In this document: one piece after another, positions 35,612-49,535 of the stretch
How positions within the stretch are numbered: position 1 is the first letter of the stretch
Layout: each line of letters begins with the position of its first letter
NCBI GenBank assembly: GCA_907164885.2
Contig: OU015493.1
Coordinates: 62,445,668 to 62,509,667 of the forward strand
Reading direction: 5' to 3'
DNA from: Dolomedes plantarius
Taxonomy: Eukaryota > Arthropoda > Arachnida > Araneae > Dolomedidae
DNA: 64,000 nucleotides
Notes under the pieces: model-generated
The model's input: the letters and a program-made list of their open reading frames with translations, nothing else
Databases searched by the model: none
Told to the model about the DNA's origin: nothing
Made by a program: the position numbers and the translations under genes

Positions 35612-36767
35612 TGTTCTTTAGGTATAAGAGATAATTTATCTTCATATCAGGCTGACGTCGTTATTTTACGTGCTTTAGGCAAGGAAATATGAGTATTTAC
35701 GATTAAGAAGTATTAGGATTAGAAACATTTTAAAAAGTCTCATATAAGAGAATTTAAATACACATTATGCGTATTTTGTTCCTTAAATAAGCTGATTAAA
35801 TAAGTTTTGTTCAAATGGAATATTTAAACGGTTCAGAGAAATTTTAACTGTATGAAGAGCTTCGAAAAGGTCTTAAATAATGTTCTACCTATTGCCCTTT
35901 TGGATAGTATACAAAAGAATTCAAATTGAAAACTTCTTTTTTTAAAAATTGAATTCCCTATTCAGTCACATCCAATCTCATACGCTTTCAGTCATTTCTT
36001 TGCAACTTTATTTTTTTTCCATTTATTCAAAATTACATTTTGTACGTAAAATCTCTTCTTTTAATAATCTAAATGGTCATCACAATCAGTACATATAATT
36101 GCAAGAAGATGGCGAAATCTCCAAAGCATTTCGTCACTAGCAGCGCTAGGCATTCAAATAACTGATTTATCTGAAAAATTTCGGCACTGTGAAACAAATG
36201 CATTTGACCATGAACACGAAGCCGAATCGCAACGTTCCTCAGAGATAAAAGTTTTGATTTTATCTTTAGAATGCGTGAAATCTCTAAACATTTCATGAGA
36301 GATGGAGTTCTTCTTTTCTATTCTTCGCTTCCTTGCAAAATTACTTTTCACCTAGAGCCTGAACCTCATGGACTACCATTCAGCTGTAATGCTAAAATAA
36401 GTAAAGTCTGTTTAAAATACAAATTACAAACTATAAAATTCTCTATTAAATCAAATGCGTACTCATTTCGAATCTTAAAAGCTTTGAACCAGAAATCAGC
36501 CAGAGGGGATAAAACAACTTAGCAGCCTCTCCACCAGACTTAATATATCATACAGATACACTTTATTTTGTTTACGCTAAACATTTATTTTTATTCTGTT
36601 CCATTCTATATTTGCGTTACTCCTTTCCTTGTTCGAAAGAAAGTTAGTCTTTGATGCTTTTAAAGCCAGTTGAGCTTTGATTCGTTCGTTTAAATATTTT
36701 ATTAATGTGAGATTTGCTTTATATAAAATGTTCCACTAGTTTTATTTGGACTCTTATGAATAACTCT
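35612..36767. other. No gene recognised
   Basis: Overlapping short frames on both strands at 36069-36522 show no recognisable domain. Confidence 0.5.
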
Positions 36768-37400
36768 TATGAAAACCCACGTTTCGCTACGGAGTACATT
36801 CAAATTAAATACAATGATAAATGTATTCAATTAATGCCAAAAAACAAAAAATGTATATATTTATAATAAATGCGACGATTAATGTATAAAAAAATCGTAA
36901 GGGATATATATTTTGATTGGATAATATCCAATCATCAGCTGCATTAGAAAGAAAAAAAATATTTTTTTTTGTCTATTTAGTTGTTATGCACGTGACGATA
37001 AATTTATTTGAAGAACCAGTAAAAGAAATCACGTGACCAGCATTTAATAAATTAAATTCTAAAAATTCATCTTTAAAAATTCACCAAAAATCAGAAAATC
37101 GAGGTAAAGATTCGAAAAATATTTCATTTTAAACGAATCTTTATATTTCTTGTGATATAAATTTTATAACCCTCAAATTATTATTTTAAATGTAAACTTG
37201 AAAAAAGTTACTAAAACAGCTTACAAATTTAATTTAAAAAAATCTAAGAAGAATTTTTCAAAAATCTCTCTTAGTGCACCCCTACACTATAAGAAGAATC
37301 ACCATGCAAAATTTCAGCCCTTTAGATCCAGAGGTTTGGTCTGTGCATTATATATCAGTCAGTCAGTCAGTTACGGAACTGTTTTATATATATATTATAT
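36768..37400 (-). mobile_element. Non-autonomous Helitron family A, copy 2
   Basis: Aligned with copy 1 over most of its length on the minus strand: a 5' region with ATAAAACAGTTCCGTAAC (37363-37390), GGGCTGAAATTTTGCATGG, and a 3' region with GAATGTACTCCGTAGCG at 36788-36805. The last bases before CTAG are altered, so the 3' hairpin and CTAG are lost. It abuts a different Helitron on its 5' side. Confidence 0.78.
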
Positions 37401-37401
37401 A

Positions 37402-38303
37402 TATAATAGCCGTTGTCTCTGTATAACACTTCCGGGCTGTACTCATCGTTCAATTGAAGCCCTAAGTAAACAAACAGCCGGTTAGGCTTAATTTCAATTT
37501 CAGATGTGGATCAGAATTTTTTCTTACCTAAAAACTAATATCTTCTCCATCAAATCACGTTTGTTCAGCCTATTTTTCTATAAAACATTAAGAACTAAAA
37601 GAAATTGGATGTTTTTAGCTGTATATTTAACAGTTTTTAAAAATCTGTTTACTTTTGCGATGAATTCTGAATGTAAACAAACTTGAATGGGAATGAATCA
37701 AGTAGCTCAAGTATTCATATCGCGTAGTGAGCTGTAAAAAACTGGATGGCAGTCTACTACTCCAATCGCATGGAAAACTAAATAAATAAAAAATAATGAA
37801 AGGGTTTGCTTTTACAAAGTGTGGATTAAATGCAATATTGTTAGATAATTCGGGATATTTTTTAACTTTCATATACTTTTTCCATTATGACGTCATTATT
37901 AGTATTATGACGTCAAAATGACGGGTTGTATGGCAGTCTACTACTCCAATCGCATGAAAAACTAAATAAATAAAAAATAATGAAAGGGTTTGATTTTACA
38001 AGGTGTGGATTAAATGCAATATTGTTAGATAATTCGGGATATTTTTTAACTTTCATATACTTTTTCCATTATGACGTCATTATTAGTATTATGACGTCAA
38101 AATGACGGGTTGGATGGCAGTCTACTACTCCAATCGCATGAAAAACTAAATAAATAAAAAATAATGAAAGGGTTTGATTTTACAAGGTGTGGATTAAATG
38201 CAATATTGTTAGATAATTCGGGATTTTTTTTAACTTTCATATACTTTTCCATTATTTCATCATTATTAGTATTATGACGTCAAAATGACGGGTTACCTTC
38301 TAG
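37402..38303 (+). mobile_element. Helitron-like element with 184-bp tandem array at its 3' end
   Basis: The end is ATGACGGGTTACCTTCTAG at 38285-38303, followed by TATATA: a Helitron-style CTAG before T, preceded by complementary GACGTCA/TGACG-type sequence. Three tandem units fill 37747-38303. Upstream, GTTGTCTCTGTATAACACTT marks the approximate 5' region; the exact 5' TC is unclear. No coding sequence. Confidence 0.65.
37747..38303 (+). repeat. 184-bp tandem repeat, three units
   Basis: Unit landmarks TGGCAGTCTACTACTCCAAT occur at 37747, 37931 and 38115, exactly 184 bases apart. Units are nearly identical, with a few substitutions and small indels (for example in the run before TTTAACTTTCATATAC). 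Each contains two TATGACGTCA-type palindromes about 15 bases apart; in the third unit the first of these is mutated. Confidence 0.93.
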
Positions 38304-39650
38304 TATATATATAGATTGGGATTGATGGTTAGGTTTCCATCTAATTCTTCTTCACTCCGGGGTTCCTCCCGACTCCTTTTTTTTTTTTTTTTTTTTTGCT
38401 TAGCCAGAGGAACTCTAAAATGCAAAAGGATTTTCTGGAGTGTCAAATCCAGTAAGACTCTGACCACCTGCACCCAGTTTTAAAATTATTTATATTCCTT
38501 TAAAAATCAAGGCTGTGTAAACATCTGTTACGAAGTGCGAAACAAAATGTCTGACGTATCAACTTCATATATATGAGCCTCAAATTTTATAGTAATACCT
38601 GCAATTTTCATAACTGAAACTCTCTACGTCTTATGATCCCTACGTCTCAACAAGTTTTCTTAACAAAGATACAACTTTGGAGCCAAGTAAATGTGGATAT
38701 CTTAACTTAAATATTCCTGCAGTATGACATCCCAGAGTTCTTCCAGCATTCAAAGCCAGTTCTGAGAAGATTCCAGTCCAAAATTCACTAGCGTATGAAT
38801 GTATTATCTTTTATATATTTTAACTTCAATTTGATCATTCAAAACAATGCAATTTAATACCAACTATACAAATGGAACTAATCATAAATCATTTTCAAAT
38901 ATCTCTAAATTTAGGCTCCTATATTTTTATGGAAATTCAGTTAATAAATTTGTACTTATCAATTTGAAAGTTAATGTCATTTTTTTTTTTAAATTTGGAT
39001 CTACCATACGGCAATACGATCGTAACTATCACATTTGAAATGTTGCAATTAACGATCTTGTTTGATCATAACAAATGATCTGTTTGTCAAATGTTATGGT
39101 TTGTATAGGTAATATTTTCTCATAAATAAATTCTTCTCCAAAATAAAAAAAAAACTACTAAAAAGAAGAAAACATGTCTTCCATGTATATATTTCTTATC
39201 TTTTACGATGGGATGTATTAATTAAGCCTTCAAATATACATGGACATTGTGATGCCATTTATCCATTCACGTTAGATTTTATTTTCTTACCGGTTTTTTT
39301 TCAACTTTTTCTCATCATTCTACGAAGTCACAGTTGTTGAAAGCTGAAATTAGAGTGGGAATTAGTGATCAAGTAATTAGGAAATCGGGAGGTGATTGAA
39401 TAAGCGTTGCGATTTTATGTTAAACAGTTGCCCATGGTAATTATCTCGTGAGGATATATGACGGGGTGTTGGTTGATCATTGTTTAGAGCTATTTCAATC
39501 TTTGTGACGGATTTTAAGTTTTTCCCTGTATCAGATGATCAGTTTTAAAAGCAGCCCAAAACGAACAATTACAGAAAATTGTTACATCCTTTCCTTACGT
39601 AGAAATGTATTGCGCTAACCTGGATCATTAATTACCATTGAGAAATTAAA
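38304..39650. other. No gene recognised
   Basis: Includes a 20-base poly-T run at 38379-38398. The rest is AT-rich with no coding signal. Confidence 0.5.
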
Positions 39651-39654
39651 GTTA

Positions 39655-40440
39655 AAATGTGTCACAAAGTTGCCCCACTGAGTGGGCCTACTTTGTCACA
39701 TCTGTGTTTTCACCTTGAAATCCAAGAGAAAAAAGTACTTGACACAAAGTTAGACAGTAAAATGCTTATCAAAAGCTTGATACACTATTATATATACCTA
39801 TTACAAATACGTCATAGCTTTATCTATATCTTTGACACCAAAGAGACCTCGGGTGACCAGGACAGCCAACAGTTCTTTGGGAAGATGAGAAAATTCGTCT
39901 TTCGGAACACTCTACTCCTTCGGGTAGTTTTTTCCAGATAGTCAATACTTCTTTCTCTCTAGTAGTATTTTAGAGAACGGATAAATGCAATATCTAGCGG
40001 CTAGAGGAGGTGGGTCGACTTTGTGGGTTATTTAGTGAAAGTGTCAATGTGTCACAAAGTATCCCTGTCACCTTTCGATATTTAGGTTATGTTCTCATAT
40101 CTCTCGGAAATATCACTACACAGAAGATATATTGCTCCACAATCTAACCAACATATTGACAATAAAAAATAATTATCTGTGGTGGTTGATTGTATAAGGT
40201 GTTAGGGGCCTTTAGCACACAAAGTTTCCGAAGTTTGAGTCAATAGCTTGACAATAGGTTTGAACAATATACTGGCCAGGAAAGACAGATGGCGCGCAGA
40301 AGCTTCGGACACTGGCCACTAGGTGTCTCTCTATGTCGCACAAGCTGTTGGCGCTATTCTTTGCCTGCCCTGTATCACAGACACATTGCAAAATTCAAAA
40401 TACGAAAAAATTACTGTGTCACAAAGTAACCCCCGTCTTA
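39655..40440. repeat. Cluster of GTGTCACAAAGT motifs
   Basis: The motif GTGTCACAAAGT occurs at 39659, 40050 and 40414, each followed by a C-rich stretch. The inverted form ACTTTGTCACA is at 39690, making a hairpin with the first (GCCCCACT...AGTGGGC near the apex). This may be the end structure of an unrecognised mobile element. Two short open frames in the region look fortuitous. Confidence 0.6.
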
Positions 40441-41090
40441 CGGTAAAAAAAAGGGTGAACGCTACGTTTATCGTGGATTCAACAACATATTTATTTTCAG
40501 ACACTGATAATGTACGTATAAATTTCATTTAACTCAATTTTTGTATTAATTTTGATATAGCTTGAGAACATATTGACCTCAAGGAGTGGTAAAGGTATCG
40601 AATATCTAGAATGAAGCACAGAAATAAAAAATACTTGTTACAGTTTACCCCATATTAACAGCAGATTTAGAACGCAATAACAAATATGAATAGCTTTTTT
40701 ACACAAAAGAGTATTTAAAAAAACAAATTTCCTTTAAGAAATTACGTTTTCACGGAGTTGTTACTTTCCACAACATTCTACTGTGCTTGCGGAGTTCGCA
40801 CAGCAGCTGGAGAGTTCGTTGTTTAATTCCCATCTGTTTTACCATATCTCCTTTTAAATTACCTGTGCTGCTTCTATTTCGTTTGTTGTATGTGACGTCA
40901 TATGCGCCAAATCATGCCGAATAGAAGTCAAGAAAAGGAATTTACATAAAATCCGTGATTTACTGAAAGAAAAACCTCAGAGGAAATAGATCACAGCGTG
41001 AGCCTGCTGACCTTACGCTCAAGTAGGTTACTTTAAGTAAGAGAATAAACACAGAGATCATAAATATATTTTACTAATATGTGATTTTTT
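40441..41090. other. No gene recognised
   Basis: No domain, repeat partner or RNA signal seen. Confidence 0.5.
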
Positions 41091-41094
41091 TTAA

Positions 41095-41682
41095 CCCTTC
41101 AGCGGGCGCGCCAATTTTTGGAACACCAACAGGCGCGTTGCACAAAGTGCAACTTGTGTTTCAACCTTGATTATTCCTTTTGCATTAAACTTTTTTTTTC
41201 GGATTAAAAATAACAATTCTGCGTTTTATGACAATGTATAAAATGTTGATAACATTGAGATATATTTATAATTAAAGGCCAAAGAATGCAGATACAATCG
41301 CCTTATTCCAAAACTGACCGGTTTAATGGATCTAAGGACAACTTGCGAATGGATTCCTATTATGTTCAAAATCCTAAAAGCCAATGAAATTGTCCATCTT
41401 CGTTATATGCGGGATACCGTGTAACAACTGCACATTGGATCGACTACATTAACTCCTGATTTTGTCGTATTGCAATCCAGTATAATCGCTGGTTTACCAC
41501 GGTTAAATCACGACTAACAAATGAATGGAAAGGAATACAAAGGTCAGAAAATCAAACCTGCATTAGAAAGGGTGTAGCTATAAATAGAAACTGCTTAGAA
41601 CATTCAAACCTTACATGTAAAAACATACCATTCAAATTTACGAAAATGTTGCACATTGTACACTGGTGCGCCCACTGAAGGG
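41095..41682. mobile_element. TTAA-flanked inverted-repeat element 3
   Basis: TTAA at 41091-41094 and 41683-41686 bounds termini CCCTTCAGCGGGCGCGCC and the complement of CCCTTCAGTGGGCGCACC. Both ends have a subterminal TTGCACAWWGTGCAAC-like palindrome. CCCT ends with TTAA duplication fit piggyBac. It is 588 bases long and no transposase domain is recognisable. Confidence 0.82.
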
Positions 41683-41686
41683 TTAA

Positions 41687-42530
41687 ACGCTTCAGTTTAC
41701 ACAACCAAATTTATGTTCAGTAAATCAATAAAAAATAAATTTTGGACTAAATGTGAAAATATTATTACTTGATAATTGTTATAATTTAGAATCAGAAAAA
41801 TGCAGAAATTTTCTTTATTACACTTCCTATCAAGGAGTATAAACTTTGAAAATGCAAGAATCACTTGAAGCAATAATCAATGGGCGAAACTTTTTTTAAC
41901 TTTTTGCTGGTCACTATTTAATTTCGCTAACTTCGTACATGCAAGTTGAAATAAACCGTATAAAAAAAAAGAAAAAAGAAAGAAAAAAAAAACTATCAAA
42001 CCGCGCCGATAAGACTCAGCCACCCAATTCAGCCGACACAGATCGGAACTATTTTCTCTCGCTGTGGTGCCAGGAATGATGAAGAAAAACGGTCCATCCG
42101 GGTACGCTGCGGTCGTAGATTCATATTAGCACAACCATCGCTAATGAACTCGTATGTGCATGGCCGTTGTGGGCTAGTACAATCCGGCCATTGAGGGATT
42201 TGCTAGTTCATTCACTTTCCAGCAGAGGCTGAAGAATAAAGAGTTCTGATATCTACTATAAATATAGGTTGTAAATACTTTGCTAGACCTATTATTACCC
42301 GTGGAGTTACACACTATTCATCGGTAATGAAGATTTCAAGATGCGTTTCATATTTATTGCACGGACATAAATGGGTTAGCCTTTAAATTGGACCAGGGCA
42401 AAATTTTGGGGTACCGCTGTTGTCACAGCTGAACATTGTACCTAATGATCAGGAAGAACTGACCATAAAACGTTAGATTCAGATTTTTAATAATTGATTT
42501 GACTTTTCTTTTTCCAGTATTCCACTGCAA
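41687..42530. other. No gene recognised
   Basis: Includes an A-rich run at 41965-41995 and a GC-richer patch at 42000-42240 without open frame or repeat partner. Confidence 0.45.
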
Positions 42531-42735
42531 TCTACATATTTAAGTTCCTAAGCCGTTTTTAACGTAGGATTATGTTCTTCGATAACGGTCCTCTGGAATG
42601 CGAAATTTGAGACGCTAAAACCGCCCCTCCGTACCTCGCGAGTTATAATTTTGGCAGCGTGCCAAATCAAGTATGTATCGCTTGGACAAGCAGTAAACAG
42701 TTAAACAAAAAAGTACCAAAATGCGTCAAAATTTT

Positions 42736-42802
<67 letters not shown>

Positions 42803-43350
42803 GTACATATATATAGATACATACATATAAAAATACATACATATATACATACAAAAGAAGTAAGCAACGATGAGTAATCCTGCGTTAATAGTCCGTGGTA
42901 GTTTCGTTAGAAAAGACTACCTGAAATTTTTTTGGGCAGTTCCTGCGAGAAAACTACTGCTTCAATTTACTATTTTGGTCTTAAACGAAAGATTTTAATC
43001 TATAGACTTGCTGAATGTTGTTTCTGTAAACGCAATTTCTATTAATTAGCAACAATTTACAATTAAAAATTGGTTTCTGAGGATGGTCAGTGGCATGTTT
43101 AAATCTGGATTTAGATACTCACAAAGTACGAGGCCGCTTAAACAAGATTACTTTGTTTCTGCGCATGCTGAGTGACATGTTGAAGTCTGGAGACACTTAC
43201 TAGGGCCGCATAAACACGTTAATTTGTATATTCCGAGGAATCTCTCTAGCTCTCTCTCTTTGTCATTTTTATTTTTAATTATGTTTTGAGTATAATTTGT
43301 GTATTAGTACATTTATTTAATATCCAGCCGTCATGTTTCCAACAAGTTGG
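42531..43350 (+). mobile_element. Non-autonomous Helitron family C, copy 3 (carries family B)
   Basis: Starts TCTACATATTTAAGTTCC at 42531 and resumes after the family B insertion at about 42926 with GGGCAGTTCCTGCGAG. It continues through TTTCTGCGCATGC motifs to CCGTCATGTTT near 43328-43338. There the second arm of the 3' hairpin and the spacer are deleted, leaving CCAACAAGT instead of the normal end. Confidence 0.82.
42561..42925 (+). repeat. TA-core repeat family B, copy 3 (intact structure)
   Basis: The most complete copy: it opens AACGTAGGATTATGTTC, then CTCGCGAGTTATAATTTTGG, then the palindrome GTCAAAATTTTGAC next to the (TA)n core (42739-42801). The right module has GTAAGCAACGATGAGTAATC and closes with GTAGTTTCGTTAGAAAAGAC. 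Because it interrupts a known Helitron, its borders can be read: T-run on both sides, ending CTGAAA. No coding capacity. Confidence 0.82.
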
Positions 43351-43549
43351 ATTTTAAGAAGTGTTGCGTCTGTTTTAATGCCTATTATTTGAAGGCCTAA
43401 TTTGAATAGTGGTCCAACTCCAACTAGTGGGATTTTAAGAAGCGTTGCGTCTGTTTTAATGCCTAAAATTTGAAGGCTTTATTTGAATAGTGGTCCAACT
43501 CCAATTAATGGGATTTTAAGAAGCGTTGCGTCTGTTTTAATGCCTACTA
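43349..43549. repeat. 81-bp tandem repeat, about 2.5 units
   Basis: GGATTTTAAGAAG(C/T)GTTGCG recurs at 43349, 43430 and 43511, 81 bases apart. Each full unit ends with the terminus of MITE E (GAATAGTGGTCCAACTCC). The third unit is cut by a Helitron 3' end at 43547. Confidence 0.88.
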
Positions 43550-44252
43550 GCTGAAGTACCCGGCGATGCCCGGGATTTTAAGAATGTTTGTTAACCAAAA
43601 TCAATTTAAAAATTAACACAGTATAAATAACATAGAAAAAATAAATGTGAAATGTTATACACATGTCAGAATTTCAGCCTTTCTTCATTGTAGCACTAAA
43701 ATCTGAAAAGTAAAAATGTCAAATTTACTTAGCCGTGCTTCGCCCGTCTAGCCGGTCGGTTTAGGGACCCGCTCCCTTCAGCAATTATTGTCAAAGAATG
43801 AAAATACTAAAAAACAACGAATAAAGGTATTTAAATTTTGTGGATACTCATCCCACGTCCTGCAAATAGTCGCAAGCAGAAGAACAATTCTCCCCCCCCC
43901 CCCGGCGAGCAGACGTTGGCCGGGATTTTAAGAATGTTTCTTAACCAAAATAAATTTTAAAACTAAACACAGTATAAGTTACATAGAAAAAAAACCATGT
44001 GAAATGCTATATACATCTCAGAATTTAGGTAGATGCAGCTGTTCATTTTGAGATGCAGAGCCTTAAAGTCTGATGACTTCTGAGAAATGACAGCTGAAGT
44101 CTGATTTGTAACGCCCTCTATTGGCAGCAGAAATAAGCTGGAGGTGTGCCAGTTTAAAAAATAAGATAGAAATGACTTTTATGAACATGAAAGTGAGTCT
44201 AACTCCATTTTTTTAAAAAGTGGAATTGGACCACTATTCAAATAAGGCCTTT
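43391..44252. mobile_element. MITE E, copy 2, interrupted
   Basis: The left terminus GAAGGCYTWATTTGAATAGTG occurs twice (43391 and 43473) because of the 81-bp tandem. The right terminus lies at 44215-44252. Interior sequence 44090-44200 matches copy 1 at 31131-31352. About 480 bases of Helitron-related DNA (43547-44030) separate the left terminus from the rest. Confidence 0.75.
43547..44035 (-). mobile_element. Helitron 3'-end fragments, tandem, inside MITE E
   Basis: On the minus strand the end is CCCGGGCATCGCCGGGTAC then TTCAGCTAG at 43547-43550, identical in form to the internal end of Helitron D at 35357. The adjoining 130 bases match 35200-35340. A second, diverged copy of that stretch lies at 43919-44035 after a C-run, so two 3' portions are arranged head to tail. 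No 5' end is visible. Confidence 0.7.
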
Positions 44253-44354
44253 ATTTAACTTCTCTTTCAGTGGAGTTATGACGTATAAATACCGAATAAG
44301 CATCTCAGGTTTCAAATCCGATTCCCTGTTTATTTGTACATCATACATCAAGCT

Positions 44355-44674
44355 TTACTTTTCCAGCCATATGACTTCACAAATATCATCACATAAACTT
44401 TTCGCCGAGAGTGATCCAGTTATATATGCATCATGCATTCCTCTGCCTGCAAAGAACGCGTCCCGAAATCTGCTCCCGCCAGTAATATTCATGATGTTTA
44501 GCGTGCTTATTCTACACTGGAGACCTCGAAAACCGTCGCCTTGCATTTCGAAGTCGTTTCGGCATTTCCTTGAGGACATATCACGGAATGTCCCCGATAT
44601 TCTATGGAATAATCCCCTTTTCGGTTATGAAACACTGTCGCTTCTCTGTCGTCAGTAAAAATATTTTCCGCCAT
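44355..44674 (-). pseudogene. Unidentified single-exon coding candidate with one frame change
   Basis: On the minus strand an ATG at 44674 sits in a good context (AAC before, GCG after). The frame reads MAENIFTDDREATVFHNRKG... and stays open for 55 codons, to 44507. A second overlapping frame, entered by one frame change around 44510-44540, continues through NITGGSRFRDAFFAGRGMHD to a stop at 44355. AATAAA follows at 44334-44329. The layout (start, about 106 codons, stop, polyadenylation signal, no obvious intron) suggests a small gene or retrocopy damaged by one indel. I recognise no family. The opposite strand is also open (44278-44658), but its protein looks less natural. Confidence 0.35.
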
Positions 44675-44999
44675 GTTAATATGACATCAGAGGTTGGGGA
44701 ATAGTGTTAATAGTATTTACCCATTTAAAAGCTTTGAGGATTTAAAGATTATTAAAGCTTATTTTCAGTTCTGCTATTGCGTTCTTTATAGATAATTAAT
44801 ATTATTTTTTTATAGAAATATGGTTTGACCTATTACGTGTTCCGAAATTACGGGAACCACCCACCTGATAGGCATGGAAACCAACGTATCTCACGTACAC
44901 TAATATTTAAAAAAGTTGGTTTAGATGCTAATTTAGGATTTATTAACATTACTTTGAAACCGATAATAATTGCTTGAGGAAGTGGCTATTCCCACCATT

Positions 45000-45000
<1 letters not shown>
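44675..45000. other. No gene recognised
   Basis: AT-rich sequence upstream of the minus-strand coding candidate; no clear promoter. Confidence 0.45.

Positions 45001-45030
<30 letters not shown>
45001..45030. repeat. (CA)n(TA)n microsatellite
   Basis: Ten CA units then five TA units, directly abutting the mariner end. Confidence 0.95.
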
Positions 45031-47309
<2,279 letters not shown>

Positions 47310-47313
47310 TTAA

Positions 47314-47732
47314 TGCCGCTGTGTACTAAACATATTGGATTCTCTAATTTCAATGCTAATCTATGGAGAAAATTTGTCCACTATTTACAGCTACACAAAC
47401 GCTGATAATCCAATAAAAATGGTATTTGCCGTTAGCCTGAATTTTAATCAACCTTGAAACAGGATTCATTTTATTAATTTCTTCCACCAACGGAATTTAT
47501 GAGCGTTTAAAACACACAACACGAGATTTCCCTCCCCCGAATAAGTTAAAATTTAAAAATATTTGCAATTTCTTAAATAACAAAAAATACCCCAAGGTGT
47601 AAAATTTCTTTCTTTATTACGGAGTACAAATTAAAAAAAATCTTTCAATCCAAGTCGTCAATTCTTAGACGCATTTTCTCCATAGGTAAACATTGAGGTG
47701 AGCGAATACAATAGGGTTAGTACACAGCAGCC
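47314..47732. mobile_element. TTAA-flanked element family F, copy 2
   Basis: TTAA at 47310-47313 and 47733-47736 bounds TGCCGCTGTGTACTAA and the complement of GGCTGCTGTGTACTAA. Next to each end is a TATTGGATTCTCTAATTTCA / TATTGTATTCGCTCACCTCA block in inverted arrangement. It is 419 bases with no coding capacity. Copy 1 is at 32270-32561 in the other orientation. Confidence 0.82.
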
Positions 47733-47865
47733 TTAAGAGAGCTTTTAAATATTTAAAGAATCAATTGATGCTTGGGACTTTTGTGATCACATTCTTACTG
47801 GCCATACTTTCGATGTATACTTTCGCCATACTTACATGTGTACGTGTATATATAAAAAAATAAAT

Positions 47866-48355
<490 letters not shown>

Positions 48356-48529
48356 TTTCAAAATTTTGACGCATTTTGGTACTTTTCTGTTTTACTGTTT
48401 ACTGCTTGCCCAAGCGATACAGACTGGGTTTGGCACGCTGCCAAAATTATAATTCGTGATGACGGAGTGTTTTAGCGTCTGGAATTTTGCTTTTCGGAGG
48501 ACCGTTATGGAGGAACGTAATCCTACGTT
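48356..48529 (-). repeat. TA-core repeat family B, copy 4 (left module)
   Basis: The minus strand opens AACGTAGGATTACGTTCC at 48529 and runs through CTGGGTTTGGCACGC (complement side) to CAAAATTTTGA at the array. The right module is not found on the far side of the array, so this copy is half-deleted. Confidence 0.78.
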
Positions 48530-49087
48530 GAAAAAAGTTGTGTATATGGGCCAATCGACAGTATTGTGCGAATAGAACTTGCAGTAAAAGATTATAAAAT
48601 TTAAAATTTGCTGAATCCGATAGGATGCGTAAGTTTGATTTTGACTACAAATTAGATGCAGGTGTTTTAGATTTTTCGAATCATAAGCAAATGATTGTCC
48701 TATAGTATACATAATTCTTTTGAAAATGATATCCGACAATATGAGACGGAATACTTGTAGATTTCGAGTAACTAGACTTTAAAAATTGTGAAAAGTTCTT
48801 AAAATTCATGTTCCAAACTTGAATGTAGAAATGGGAAAGTCAATTTAAAGTTGTGTTACTGATCAGGAATGATGAGTAACACAACCTTATGATTGTATGT
48901 TCAAAAAATCTGATAATATGTGATGAATAGAAATTGACATATTTTATTTAAAAATAGACAAAACCAGTATAAATTTTATTTTGAAGATTAATATGATGGA
49001 GATGAGTCAGACTTTTGAAATCCATAAGTTTGAATTCTAATATTAATGAGGTAGTTACTTTAAAATTTATGTTATTAACTAAGGCTT
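48530..49087. other. No gene recognised
   Basis: AT-rich sequence upstream of the tandem array; no coding signal. Confidence 0.5.
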
Positions 49088-49535
49088 TTATAAATGTTCT
49101 GTTGTACGTAAAAAATGTCCAAAATAGGGAAGGAATATAATTTGAGATATTAAATTTTACAGTTTGTTAAATCTACCAAATCCTCGTGGTCGATTAGAAA
49201 ACTGTAAAATTCAACCGATCTGTAAAATTTCATAATGTAAAATTATATATGTGCTGTTGTGCGTAAGAAAAATTTCAAAATATGGAAGGAATATAATTTG
49301 AGATATTAAACTTTCAGTTTGCAAAATCTACCAAATCTTCGTCTGCGATTAGCAAACTGTAAAATTCAACCCATCTGTAAAATTCGATCCTGTAAAATTA
49401 TATATGTGCTGTTGTACGTAAAAAATATTTAAAATATGGAAGGAATGTAATTTGAGATTTTAAATTTTATAGTTTGCTAAATCGACCAAATCTCCGTGGT
49501 CGATTAGCAAACTGTAACATTCGACACCTCCCCGT
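49088..49535. repeat. 155-bp tandem repeat with internal hairpin, three units
   Basis: GTTGTACGTAA-like landmarks at 49101, 49256 and 49411 are 155 bases apart. Each unit carries an inverted repeat. In the third unit AGTTTGCTAAATCGACCA (49471) is complementary to TGGTCGATTAGCAAACT (49497-49513), an 17-18 bp stem around an 8-base loop with one bulge. The first two units have mismatched stems. Confidence 0.85.

Noticed and set aside
37747..38303. CRISPR-like array
   Set aside because: Units are 184-bp contiguous repeats without unique spacers, in a eukaryotic Helitron.
44278..44658. 126-codon plus-strand frame preceded by an acceptor-like TTCTCTTTCAG
   Set aside because: The minus strand of the same stretch has a better start context, more natural composition and a polyadenylation signal, so the plus frame is probably its shadow.
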